Source: Thermoplasmata archaeon
Lineage (GTDB): Archaea; Thermoplasmatota; Thermoplasmata; Lutacidiplasmatales; UBA184
DNA: 64,000 nucleotides
Assembly: GCA_021817605.1 (NCBI GenBank)
Contig: JAKAUN010000012.1
Location: 94,985 to 158,984 of the forward strand
Direction: 5' to 3'
The notes beneath the pieces are model-generated. The model had not been told where the DNA came from, searched no databases, and saw nothing but the letters and a program-made list of their open reading frames with translations. A program made the translations under genes and the position numbers. Numbering within the stretch: the stretch's first letter is position 1; each line of letters starts with the position of its first letter. Positions 26,029-34,646 of the stretch are shown here, piece after piece.

Positions 26029-26697
26029 TCACGCTCGTCGTCGCGAGCGCAGGAACTCGTCCACCTCCCGTTCCGCATCCCATCGGATCGGACGTACGTC
26101 CTCGTCGTCCAGGCCGAAACCTCCTCGCTCGAGCGCCTTCTCATACGAGGTGTAGCGATGCCGCAGATGCGCTCGGACCGCCCATCGGGCCTTCTCCTCG
26201 AGGGAAAGACGCGAGGTCCGCCCCACCCGACCGCTTTGCTTCACCGTGGCGTGGAGCGACGTTTCGCGAGCGATCGTCCGCGCACTCGCGAGGAACCGGG
26301 GAGCGAAGTCCAGGTATCGGAGGCAGGCGGCCTCAAACGATTGCCGGTACCGCTCCTCGACTCGGCGTCGCTGAACCTCGGCCCGCTCACGGGCCTTCGC
26401 GCGGGCCGCCCGGGTTTCTTCCTCTCTCCGCTCCCCTTCGCTCAGGGCCGTTCCAGGACAGAGGATCCCCAGGGTCTCGGTGTACTTCCGGCGCCTCTTG
26501 AGCAACACCCAGTAGGCGCCCTGCCGCTTGACCTCGCGCGCAAGAAATGCGTTGCCGGGAGGAACGAAGACCCAGCCCGACGGCAGCGGGAGGTTCCCGA
26601 GATCCGGATTCCAGTACCCTTCCCCCTCCCTGGCGTGCCAGACCTTCAGTTCCCGGGTCGCCGCGGGATCGATTGGTGCGTGTTCCGGAGTCGGCAT
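26029..26697 (-). CDS. DUF2293-like protein
   Basis: A 222-residue protein. The C-terminal third carries the DUF2293 pattern: ARWAVRAHLRHRYTSYEKAL with RH-x-x-T-x-Y, followed by DVRPIRWDAEREV. A central Arg/Glu-rich coiled-coil helix is about residues 85-130. ATG26697 is preferred; a GTG at 26814 would add 39 basic, low-complexity residues. It lies upstream of xpb on the same strand with a 116-bp gap and may belong to the same transcript. Function unknown, though the basic character suggests nucleic-acid contact. Confidence 0.7.
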   Translation of the reverse strand: MPTPEHAPIDPAATRELKVWHAREGEGYWNPDLGNLPLPSGWVFVPPGNAFLAREVKRQGAYWVLLKRRRKYTETLGILCPGTALSEGERREEETRAARAKARERAEVQRRRVEERYRQSFEAACLRYLDFAPRFLASARTIARETSLHATVKQSGRVGRTSRLSLEEKARWAVRAHLRHRYTSYEKALERGGFGLDDEDVRPIRWDAEREVDEFLRSRRRA

Positions 26698-26889
26698 GGT
26701 GAAGTCCGGTCCCGAGTTCCGCAGGGGCCGATTCGATTTCCGCTTGCTGGATGTCCGTCTGGGGACGGTGGTGGGTTCAGCCACCCGGGTCCCGCTCCGT
26801 GAGCGAAGTTCCACCCCCAGAACAGGGGGCAGGGTTTCGGCGGGGTCCGCTGGGGTGTGACTGATGGGCTGACTTTGTTCTCGGTGGTC

Positions 26890-27660
26890 CTAGCCTAGGA
26901 TGCCCAGCCTTGGCCGCTTGGTCAGTTGATGCTGAAACATCCTGTTACCCCAAACCCCGCGCTCCGAGGCGGATATTCGGAGCTGCTTTCCTCGGCCCTC
27001 GGAGGATATGAAGCCCCATGAGTCGAGGTGACCGAGGACGGTGTTCGCCTGGGCTTGAAGTGCCTGAGGGCTGGCGATCGTGCTTTGTCGAGGCCCGAGC
27101 AGACCCTGATCGCTGAGGTGCCGAATCAGGTCACGTTTGGAGACGGGCCCTCCTCGAGAGCAGAGGTACTGAAGAGCGGTCACGCTCGCCCGGTCGAGGA
27201 GTGGGATCTCGAAAGTGGGGATAAACTGGGGCGGTCCGTGTACCGGGTAATCTTCCTCTCCGTGAACCGTCTTTCCGTCGTAGTCGACCGCGACATAGTA
27301 AGGCTTGACGTTCCAGAACATTCCGGCGATCGTTCCGGCGATGCATGCGGTCTTCGCCCCCGAGGAGACGTTGTAGAAGTACTCGTGTTGAGGGGCAGAA
27401 GTCACGATGGCACCCACCTCGTCGACTACCGCGCCGGCGTTCCAGATGTCGCAATTCACGACATGGGTCCGAATCTTGGGAGTCGACTCTTCGAGTAGCT
27501 GTTTGATCTTCCCCAATTCGTGACGGAGTCGATCCGTGAGGCTGAAGGTGACGAGCAACACGACATCCGCCTGAAGGTCGCGGGCGGGCTCAACAACTCG
27601 CCGAATCTGCAAGCCTACTGCCGCAAAGTGAACCCTGAGCCGAACTGCGGGGTGGACCAT
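26890..27660 (-). CDS. CARF-like sensor with winged-helix domain (DUF6293/HFX_2341-like)
   Basis: A 256-residue regulator. The N-terminal Rossmann-like domain begins VHFAAVGLQIRRVVEPARDL and has ADVVLLVTFS and the ligand-loop pattern YNVSSGAKTACIAG near 103-116, typical of CARF or CARF-related nucleotide sensors. A C-terminal winged-helix region covers about 155-235 (ASVTALQYLCSRGGPVSKRD ... VLGHLDSWGFISSEGRGKQL). ATG27660 is chosen over GTG27693 because GGAGGAGGT lies just upstream. It is divergent from the Ubl operon across a region with palindromes, so it probably regulates that operon and itself. Confidence 0.8.
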   Translation of the reverse strand: MVHPAVRLRVHFAAVGLQIRRVVEPARDLQADVVLLVTFSLTDRLRHELGKIKQLLEESTPKIRTHVVNCDIWNAGAVVDEVGAIVTSAPQHEYFYNVSSGAKTACIAGTIAGMFWNVKPYYVAVDYDGKTVHGEEDYPVHGPPQFIPTFEIPLLDRASVTALQYLCSRGGPVSKRDLIRHLSDQGLLGPRQSTIASPQALQAQANTVLGHLDSWGFISSEGRGKQLRISASERGVWGNRMFQHQLTKRPRLGILG

Positions 27661-27684
27661 GTACCTCCTCCGATGTAGGACGTT

Positions 27685-27726
27685 GTACGGCATCCACCGT
27701 ACTTAAGCTTAGTAAGCTTGTTAAGT
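27685..27726. promoter_or_regulatory. Operator-like dyads between CARF regulator and Ubl operon
   Basis: AAGCTT-AGT-AAGCTT (27705-27719) is palindromic except for its centre base, and is framed by ACTTAA (27701-27706) and TTAAGT (27721-27726). A second dyad GTACGG-catcca-CCGTAC spans 27685-27702. The AT-rich block is unusual here and likely holds the TATA elements of the regulator gene, with CTTAATTAA (27735-27743) serving the Ubl operon. Confidence 0.65.
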
Positions 27727-27798
27727 CACACATGCTTAATTAATCTCGGGTCCGTACTCTGTTCGGGGGGATCGAGTACGGCGGAAGGCAACGAAATC

Positions 27799-28056
27799 GT
27801 GCGACCTGCGGAGCACCCGGGACATCATGAGATTTTCGTGGGGGACATCCGCGAGGAGTGGAATCAGAACGAGGTCCTGGCATCGGACATCATGGGCAAG
27901 GCGGGGGTGGCCAACACGGCCGGGCTGGTCCTGGAGGCCCTGAACAAGAAAAACGGGAACGCGGTCGCGGAGTTCAAACCGACCGACAAGGTGAACCTCG
28001 ACCTCCCAGAGCGCAAGTTCTTCAGAATCACCGCGGGCGGTGGGGGATTCAGCTGA
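27799..28056 (+). CDS. Ubiquitin-like protein ending in GGGGFS
   Basis: An 85-residue protein with a beta-grasp/multiubiquitin-like pattern: HHEIFVGDIREEW, ASDIMGKAGVANTAGLVLEA, DKVNLDLPERKFFRITA, then GGGGFS at the C-terminus. A glycine tail followed by two residues is what a Ubl precursor trimmed by a JAB peptidase should look like. GTG27799, ten bases after GGAAGG, is the preferred start; the open frame extends to TTG27718 through the promoter region. E2 and JAB-E1 genes follow directly. Fold assignment is from pattern and context only. Confidence 0.78.
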   Translation: MRPAEHPGHHEIFVGDIREEWNQNEVLASDIMGKAGVANTAGLVLEALNKKNGNAVAEFKPTDKVNLDLPERKFFRITAGGGGFS

Positions 28057-28057
28057 C

Positions 28058-28492
28058 GTGGCCGAGGATGGGCTTCCGGAACCCCTCCGCGCGGCACTCG
28101 CTCACCTTCGGGCCGACGGATTTCCCGAAGTCAAGGTCGACGCAGTCGCGGACAACTGGGCTTACGTTTGGCTTCCCCAGCTACATTTCGACCAGGCGAA
28201 GTACCCAGAGCCCGAGCGGCGCGGGGTTTGGATTCGCCTCCCAATCCAGTTTCCGTTCGCCAATCCTCACGGGATGGTCACCAAGGAACCGCTGAACCCG
28301 AAGGATGGTCACGCTGTGCCAGGCCACAACCCGAATCACGACATGTGCAGGCCAGTTGGATCTCTGGGGGGCGCCCATTACTACAGCTGGAGTTGGGGCG
28401 CCGGTCCACTCGGGGAAGCACCGTCCTTGTCAGCACCGACCGACATCACCAAGGTGGTCGCATGGTACGAACGTCGAATCCGGTTGGCGTAG
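28058..28492 (+). CDS. E2-like ubiquitin-conjugating enzyme
   Basis: A 144-residue protein resembling prokaryotic E2 families that accompany multiubiquitin and JAB genes. It has the E2-like strands VDAVADNWAYVWLPQ and GVWIRLPIQFPFANP, then GHNPNHDMCRPVG, where an HPN-like segment precedes the only cysteine of the protein, Cys97, the likely thioester site. GTG28058 follows the Ubl stop by one base; GTG28040 overlapping the Ubl end is an alternative. Its 3' end overlaps JAB-E1 by 31 bases. Confidence 0.8.
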   Translation: MAEDGLPEPLRAALAHLRADGFPEVKVDAVADNWAYVWLPQLHFDQAKYPEPERRGVWIRLPIQFPFANPHGMVTKEPLNPKDGHAVPGHNPNHDMCRPVGSLGGAHYYSWSWGAGPLGEAPSLSAPTDITKVVAWYERRIRLA

Positions 28493-29982
28493 AGGAGCTG
28501 GAATTCGCCCTCACCGGCGAGGCGCAGGCCCTCGCGATCCACACGCTCTTCTCGGAAGAGGGGCCCCGGACGCCCGAAAGGGGGTTTGTCGGGATTCTCG
28601 GTTCGGCCACAGGTCTCCGCCGGCGCCGTCTCTTTCTTCGACGGATTGTCCCGCAGGACCCCGGCTGGGTCTACTGGGATAGGAAAGGCCTCGGTTTCTC
28701 CCATCGCTACTTCAGCCGGGCATTGGACCTGATTTCGACGGAACCCAGCGGGTCGGGGCTCCTAGTCGTCCACTCCCACCCAGGATCCCCTAGTGATGTC
28801 TGGACGTCGCCCCAGCCGAGTTCTCCAGATCTAGAGCATGAGCGGGAACTACTCTGGCACCAATCGAGGGCTCTGCCAGGGGCGGCTCCAGTCGCGGCGG
28901 GAATCGTCGGACCTTCTGGTGGCTGGCGGGTGCGCGAGTACTTTTGGAGACGGCCGAGGACTCCGGCGGAGGCCGCATCACGACGATTCGGGCCGAGAAG
29001 TGGGGTCCACCATGACGCGAGCGTCGTCAGCGTCGTCGGACCAGGTCACATCGATCTGCACTTCGCCGCCTCAGCAGGTCGATCCGCAAGCGCGGCGAAG
29101 GAGGTGGAAAGCAGTGTTCTAATCTGGGGTCAGGAGGGACAAGAACGGCTCGGGCGACTTCGCGTCGGAATCGTTGGGCTTGGAGGCGTTGGGAGCATTC
29201 TTGCGGAGTTCGCACCCCGACTTGGCGTGGGAGAACTCGTCCTCGTGGACTACGACACAGTCAAACTCGAGAACCGGAATCGGGCAGTCGGCGCGTCGCG
29301 AAGAGACATGGGAAGGGCGAAAGTCCTGTACTGCGCACGCGTAGCGAAGTCCGCAGCGGTTGCCAGCCAGTTCAAGGTCCTGGCCGTCATCGGGAGCGTG
29401 CAGGAAGAGTCCGGCATCCGTCCGCTGCTGGACTGCGATGTAATTCTGAACGCTTGCGACGATCCTGCGGGAAGGCAGGTGCTCGATCATGTTGCATATG
29501 CCCACATGATTCCCGTCATTGACGGAGGCACCACCCTCTTTGTCGACGACGGCAACGGTCGAGTCATCGGTAGGTCCCAGGTTTCCGGAGCGGCCCCCGG
29601 CGCCCCTTGCCTCGAATGCACAGGAGTCTACACCCGAGAGGAGGCCTCCATGGCGCGTGAACGGCCAGAGATGAGGGGGCCGAACGCGTATCTCCGACGC
29701 CTTGACAGAGGATTCGATTCCGACCTCCCGCGCGCCCCGAGTGTAATTTCGAGTAACGGACTCGTAGCGTCCTTGATGCTAATGCGTCTCCAAAGAATTG
29801 TCCTCGGTTTCCCTCCCCGCGGGCGAGTCGCCCAACAGAGCTACTATGTCGAGCAGGGTGAACTCCTGTGGGGGCACGCGGCAGAGAGTTGCAAGCCCGA
29901 TTGCTACAAACCCTCCTTGGTGGGACTTGGGGACGCGCATACGTTACCCACCGGTGTTGACTTGAACAGAAATCGGAGCTAG
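28462..29982 (+). CDS. JAB deubiquitinase-E1 activating enzyme fusion
   Basis: A 506-residue two-domain protein. Residues 1-165 form a JAB/JAMM metallopeptidase: PERGFVGILG (Glu39), then HSHPG (His104, His106) and SSPD (Asp123). Residues 225-506 are an E1/ThiF adenylation domain: GLGGVG at 239-244, DYDTVKLENRNR at 263-274, Lys287, and zinc pairs CLEC (383, 386) and CKPDC (477, 481). No cysteine lies between 387 and 476, where the catalytic Cys of most E1 enzymes is found. One polypeptide would thus activate the Ubl and trim or remove it. Confidence 0.9.
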   Translation: MVRTSNPVGVEELEFALTGEAQALAIHTLFSEEGPRTPERGFVGILGSATGLRRRRLFLRRIVPQDPGWVYWDRKGLGFSHRYFSRALDLISTEPSGSGLLVVHSHPGSPSDVWTSPQPSSPDLEHERELLWHQSRALPGAAPVAAGIVGPSGGWRVREYFWRRPRTPAEAASRRFGPRSGVHHDASVVSVVGPGHIDLHFAASAGRSASAAKEVESSVLIWGQEGQERLGRLRVGIVGLGGVGSILAEFAPRLGVGELVLVDYDTVKLENRNRAVGASRRDMGRAKVLYCARVAKSAAVASQFKVLAVIGSVQEESGIRPLLDCDVILNACDDPAGRQVLDHVAYAHMIPVIDGGTTLFVDDGNGRVIGRSQVSGAAPGAPCLECTGVYTREEASMARERPEMRGPNAYLRRLDRGFDSDLPRAPSVISSNGLVASLMLMRLQRIVLGFPPRGRVAQQSYYVEQGELLWGHAAESCKPDCYKPSLVGLGDAHTLPTGVDLNRNRS

Positions 29983-30053
29983 GGGCAAGGGCATGCAAGT
30001 GGGCGACGTCCGGTAGGGCACCGCAATCTAGGCAGGGAGCTCCGGCCGTGGGA

Positions 30054-30077
30054 TCGAAACGGCTCGAGCCGTTTCGA
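30054..30077. repeat. 24-bp perfect palindrome
   Basis: TCGAAACGGCTC followed by its exact reverse complement, centred on CTCGAG, 72 bp after the JAB-E1 stop. It may act as terminator stem, operator or recombination site; no T tract follows. Confidence 0.75.
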
Positions 30078-30110
30078 ACAGCGCTCCGTGTTCATTCGGG
30101 CCTTGCCTAG

Positions 30111-31849
30111 TTCTACTTTGACAGTCGCTCCGGCCCCTCCGAGGTAGCCCGGCAGGGGGAGGGGGTTCTTCGGGTGGAACTCCCAGTTTCAAGATACCCT
30201 CCGAAGGCTTCCCGGGCATGGGAGCCGCACCCCTGCGCGCCAACGAGCCCCCCCGGACCATCGCCGACCTCAACCCCGAGACCCGGGAGCCGTGGTACCC
30301 GGCCTTCGACCGCTACTTCCGGACCTACGCCCCCCTCTTCGACCTCGACGGGACCGGTCGCACGGCGGAGCAGGCCCGTCTCTACGCCTGGGGCCTCCTC
30401 GGCAACGAGGAGGTCAAGTCGATGCAGCCCCTCGCCGAGCGCACCGCCACCCCCTACCACCGGACCCAGCACTTCATCACCGACTCCCCCTGGCCCCCCG
30501 AGCTCGTCCAGCTTGCCCACGCGAAGGAGATGGGGAGGCGTTTCGCCTCCCCGAACGGGGTCCTGGCCTTGGATGATGAGGGGGACCCGAAGAAGGGGAA
30601 GGACTCCGCGGGGGTGTACCGCCAGTACTGCGGGAACCGAGGGAAGGAGGAGAACTGCCAGGTGGGAGTCTGCCTCTCCTACGTCCGCCCCCACCCCGAG
30701 CGCTACGCCGACACGGAGAGCTTCGGGATGGGGATGCGGCTCTACCTCCCGAAGGAGAGGGCGGAGGATCTCGTCCATCGCCAGAAGACCCACGTCCCCG
30801 CGGAGATCGAGTACGAGCCGAAGTGGAAGATCGGCCTCGGCCTTATCGACCGGGTCCTCCCGTTGGGGATCCCGCACCGGGCGGTGGCGGCCGACGCGGA
30901 CTACGGTCGGGCAGGGGACTTCCGTAAGGCCCTGCGGGACCGGAAGGAGGCGTATGTGCTGGGTGTGCCGCCGACCCGGACCCATGTGGCGGTGCTCGGG
31001 AAGGACGGACGTCCCGGGGAGTCGCGGAAGCTCTCGGAGGTGGCCAAGGGACTTCCCAAGAAGGCGTGGAAGAGGGTGACCTGGTCGCAGGGGACGAAGG
31101 GGAACCTGACGATGGAGGTGGCCCGGCTTCGGGCCAAGGTGTGCGCCGAGGGAGAGCCCATCGAGGAGGAGGAGGTCTGGGTCGTCTTCGAGCGGAGGAC
31201 GAACGAGACGAAGGCCTACGTGATCTGGGGTCTGGACGAGCTGGGGCTGCGGGCCCAGCTCCAGTTGATCCGGGCTCGTTGGGGGATCGAGCTATGGTTC
31301 GAACACGCGAAGAGCGAACTGGGGTTGGATCAATTCGAGGGACGCACGTGGCCGGGGTGGCACCACAACGTGACGATGGTGACGCTGGCCCACGGGTTCC
31401 TGATGGTGCAGAGGTCCCAAGGGAAGGGGAAGAAGGGGGAGCCGCTCCCGACGTTGCCGACGGTCAAGCTGGGGGTGCAGCACCGGGTGACGATCGAACT
31501 GGGTAAGCGGCTGATCGAGGAGGAGGACCGGGACCGGCGGGAGCGGTTGCTGATCACGATGTCGTATGCGATGGGAAGGCCCCCCAAGCTGACGGAGGAC
31601 GGGCACATCTTCGTCTCGAGCGACTGGCGGGACTACCTGGACGCACCGCGCTGGTGAGACGCGCTCCCGACGGGAGCGGCGGGCAATGATCTCGTCAGCG
31701 GGCCGCGAGGCCCGAGCCGCCGCAGCCGGAGAGAACGAACCGTTCCCCAGACGAGGGCTGCGAGGGAGATCCTCGCCTCCTCGGCCCTCGGAGGCGGTCC
31801 CCTTGTGAGGCTGCGCGATCGGGCACCCGCCGGGACTGTCAAAGTAGAA
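30111..31849. mobile_element. IS701-like insertion sequence, 1739 bp
   Basis: Perfect 16-bp terminal inverted repeats: TTCTACTTTGACAGTC (30111-30126) and GACTGTCAAAGTAGAA (31834-31849). CTAG flanks both ends (30107-30110, 31850-31853) as a 4-bp target duplication. The target reads as a near palindrome, GCCTTGC-CTAG-TCAAGGC. It carries one intact transposase gene and sits between the Ubl operon and the Rad50-like gene. Confidence 0.92.
30218..31657 (+). CDS. IS701 family DDE transposase
   Basis: A 479-residue transposase. First catalytic Asp in VLALDDEGDPKKGKDS, followed by the family pattern GVYRQYCGNRGKEENCQVGV; second Asp in AADADYGR; catalytic Glu in IELWFEHAKSELG. The gene is intact and full length between matched terminal repeats, so the element may be active. 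Its codon use is GC-rich like the chromosome. Confidence 0.93.
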   Translation: MGAAPLRANEPPRTIADLNPETREPWYPAFDRYFRTYAPLFDLDGTGRTAEQARLYAWGLLGNEEVKSMQPLAERTATPYHRTQHFITDSPWPPELVQLAHAKEMGRRFASPNGVLALDDEGDPKKGKDSAGVYRQYCGNRGKEENCQVGVCLSYVRPHPERYADTESFGMGMRLYLPKERAEDLVHRQKTHVPAEIEYEPKWKIGLGLIDRVLPLGIPHRAVAADADYGRAGDFRKALRDRKEAYVLGVPPTRTHVAVLGKDGRPGESRKLSEVAKGLPKKAWKRVTWSQGTKGNLTMEVARLRAKVCAEGEPIEEEEVWVVFERRTNETKAYVIWGLDELGLRAQLQLIRARWGIELWFEHAKSELGLDQFEGRTWPGWHHNVTMVTLAHGFLMVQRSQGKGKKGEPLPTLPTVKLGVQHRVTIELGKRLIEEEDRDRRERLLITMSYAMGRPPKLTEDGHIFVSSDWRDYLDAPRW

Positions 31850-31949
31850 CTAGTCAAGGCGGTCCCATCTCTGAGGGTGACGAACCGCAGAGGGAGACGC
31901 AGTCATCGCTCGCCTTCCAGTTCCATGAAGTCCGTGCCCAGATACATCC

Positions 31950-34646
31950 TCACTCGCTTCCGGTCTTTCCACCCTCCGGGACGCGTACGATCTCCGCGTT
32001 CAACCCCGCGTAGAGACCATCGTTGCAGGTCGTCATCAGGATCTGGCACTTCTCCCCCACGTCCTCCAGTATGCCTAGGAACCGGCCGGCTCTTACCGAG
32101 TCGGCGTTCACCAACCTGTCATCCAGGACGACCACCTGCTTTTCGTCCCTGCTTGCGAGCACGCCCATGGCAAGCCGAACGAGGACGATGACCTGCTCAT
32201 GAGTGCCGAAGCTGAGAAGGGAAAGCGGGATGGGGGTCCCATCGGTCATTCCAACCGAAGTCGGGAGTAGATCGCTATCGAGGTCGATGTTGTTGTACCT
32301 GCTGCTGGTTAGGCTCCGGAGCCAGGGTCCGACTAACTCTCGAACCGGTTGGGTGAGCGCCCTCGTCCGCGTCGCTTGGCAATCCAAGAGAACGGCGCGA
32401 AGGAGTTCGACAGCGGCGGCGCGCCGCTCGAGGATTGGGAGTCTACGCTGGAGGAACCCTAGCTCTCCCCCTGCGTCGCCCTCTGCGGAGTAAACACCCT
32501 GGCGAGTAATCTCTTCGACCCGGCTCTCGTGGCCGGCCAACTCGCGCCGGATCTCGGTGATGCGCGACTCGAGGGATTTGATCGCTCTTTCAGCCCGGGT
32601 GAGCCGCTCCTTCGGCTCGGTCACCTTCTGGGCAATCTCCTCCTCAACTCCTTCGCGGGTCTTTCCGAGGCGGAGAACCTCGTCGACGGCGGCCGTCACC
32701 GCGCGGTCCAAAGCGGTGAGAGATCCGTACTCCTGAACGACTTTCTCTAACTCCATCCGTTGCTGGTCCCTCTTGGCAAGCGCTTCCTTCAGCTGGATCT
32801 CGAGGTCTGCGGCCTCCCGCAGCAGTCCCTCCGCCCTCGTAGTCGAACCCCGTTCTTGCTTGTCGAGTTTGTCGATGGTCTGGATCATCTCCTTTTTGGT
32901 GCGCTTGAGTTCCCCGATGCGGGACCGGATTCGCTCACCACCCCAACTCTTGGCGTCGACCGGAATATTGCCGAGCTTGGCCGCTTCATCGTCGAGGCCC
33001 CGTCGAGAGTCCTTCAACTCCTTGGCCGCGGTAGGATTCTCGTTCTTGAGGTCCTTAACCTTCTTGCGAAGGGATTTCACGTCGCTTTCGAGCGCCTGCC
33101 GGGACGCGAACGCCTTGGCGAGAGCGTCCGCATCCATGACGCCAAAGTGACGAAGGGTTTCCGCGCTCTCCGCTCGCAGACGATCACACTCGGCGGATAG
33201 CTCTTCAAGTGAGGCGCCGACTCCGCGAACGTGAACACGGGCCACCCCATCGATATCGAACGTCGTGGGACGTGCGATTAGGTATTCCCCATTTTCGCGG
33301 TTCGGGACCGGATTCGCTGTGACTCGCGATGTCTTCTTACGAAGTTCGATCCCCACTCGAATTGAACTGGCCTGCGCTTTCCCCTCGGCAACCTTGAGTT
33401 GCGTCGAGAGCTGCTGATACTCCCCCCACTCTGCGACGGTGGGGGAGTTCGATTGCTCGAGCTCTTTTTCCCTGCTCCCCAGCTCCTCCTCTGCCGCGTG
33501 CAGGCGACTGAGGTACTGCTCGAGACCCCGGATAGTCTTTTCCAAGGTATGGTGACGCTCGAGGCCGGTCAGGCTCTCCAGTTCTGCTTCGACGCGTTTC
33601 AGTTCGGGTTCCTTCTCCTCCTTACGTTGCCGGCGTAACCGCTCCACCACCTGCTGTTCGACCTTCGCTTCGGCCTCTCTGTCCCGCTGACTCCTTTCCT
33701 TCTCGGGCAAGCTCGCGGCGAGAGATTCTAATGCCTCCTTCCTGGCCGAAACGCCTGATCGTACTTTCTTCAAATTCTCCGATCGTTCTCTGGCCGACCG
33801 CAGCTCGGCCTCCATGCGGACCTTTTTCTCGAGGACCGCTCCCGAGGCTTCAACCGCCTCACTTGCCACACGGGCTTCGGTTTGCGCGCGAACGAGAAGG
33901 GTAGTCTTCTCCTCGACCTCTGTTTCGAGACGTTCCATTGCCTCTCTGGACTCGCGGATACGCTCCCGTGATTCTCGATGAGCCGTGACACGGGCCGCCA
34001 AGTGCTCGGTCTGTTCGCGCACCAGCGTTAATTCGCTCCCGGCCTTGGTCCGCCCGGTGGGGGTAAAGACGTCGTTGTGCACTCGGGTGACACGGTCGAT
34101 TACCTCCTCTTCGAGAGGTGTGCGGGCGGCAATCTGGACCACACCCCCCAGACCCCTTTGGACCCCTTCGTTCCAAGTCTTCTCCGGGACGGCGGCTTCC
34201 GTCTGCAAGTACCACAGCGCCTCCGCAAGACCCCGGTGTTTGGATTGGGTGAGTCCCTTCCCCGGGAAGGTTCCGCCGGCGATCTCCAGAACGTTCCTGT
34301 CCGCGTCGTCCCCGTCATCTCGGACTTGAAAAACCCCTCCCCGCTCCGTCGACAGTTCCGCACGGGGCTCCTTGAGGAATCTCTTCCAGATTCTGTAGCG
34401 TTGGCCGTTGACTCGGAAGATGACTGTAATCTCAGGCGCAATCGTCGTCCCAAGAGGCTGAACGGCCTTGATTTCCTCCGAGGCTCCGCTGTGGCGGTCG
34501 AAGAGGGCCCGCTGCAGAGCCTCCAGGAGTACGCTCTTCCCGGCCTCGTTCGGCCCAACCAGGAGGTTGACCTTGTCGCCAAAGCGGAAGGTCCGTGGCT
34601 CGCGGTAACTCTTCCAGCCCTGAAGAGTGATCTCCTCGACGATCAT
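31950..34646 (-). CDS. Rad50/SbcC-like ATPase
   Basis: SMC-type ATPase of 898 residues. Walker A VGPNEAGKS at 30-38; long coiled coils about 190-420 and 480-700; ABC signature region LSLLSFGTHEQ near 820; Walker B VVVLDDRLVNAD near 852-863. No CxxC zinc hook is seen in the middle of the coiled coil, unlike canonical Rad50. The start overlaps the stop of the Mre11-like gene (ATGA-type coupling). It should form a DNA-end-processing complex with that nuclease. Location in a defence-rich element suggests an antiviral or element-maintenance role. Confidence 0.87.
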   Translation of the reverse strand: MIVEEITLQGWKSYREPRTFRFGDKVNLLVGPNEAGKSVLLEALQRALFDRHSGASEEIKAVQPLGTTIAPEITVIFRVNGQRYRIWKRFLKEPRAELSTERGGVFQVRDDGDDADRNVLEIAGGTFPGKGLTQSKHRGLAEALWYLQTEAAVPEKTWNEGVQRGLGGVVQIAARTPLEEEVIDRVTRVHNDVFTPTGRTKAGSELTLVREQTEHLAARVTAHRESRERIRESREAMERLETEVEEKTTLLVRAQTEARVASEAVEASGAVLEKKVRMEAELRSARERSENLKKVRSGVSARKEALESLAASLPEKERSQRDREAEAKVEQQVVERLRRQRKEEKEPELKRVEAELESLTGLERHHTLEKTIRGLEQYLSRLHAAEEELGSREKELEQSNSPTVAEWGEYQQLSTQLKVAEGKAQASSIRVGIELRKKTSRVTANPVPNRENGEYLIARPTTFDIDGVARVHVRGVGASLEELSAECDRLRAESAETLRHFGVMDADALAKAFASRQALESDVKSLRKKVKDLKNENPTAAKELKDSRRGLDDEAAKLGNIPVDAKSWGGERIRSRIGELKRTKKEMIQTIDKLDKQERGSTTRAEGLLREAADLEIQLKEALAKRDQQRMELEKVVQEYGSLTALDRAVTAAVDEVLRLGKTREGVEEEIAQKVTEPKERLTRAERAIKSLESRITEIRRELAGHESRVEEITRQGVYSAEGDAGGELGFLQRRLPILERRAAAVELLRAVLLDCQATRTRALTQPVRELVGPWLRSLTSSRYNNIDLDSDLLPTSVGMTDGTPIPLSLLSFGTHEQVIVLVRLAMGVLASRDEKQVVVLDDRLVNADSVRAGRFLGILEDVGEKCQILMTTCNDGLYAGLNAEIVRVPEGGKTGSE

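Noticed and set aside
26890..27660. CARF domain as evidence of a CRISPR-Cas locus
   Set aside because: No repeat-spacer array, Cas10 or other cas gene is visible in the window; the regulator is paired with the Ubl operon instead.
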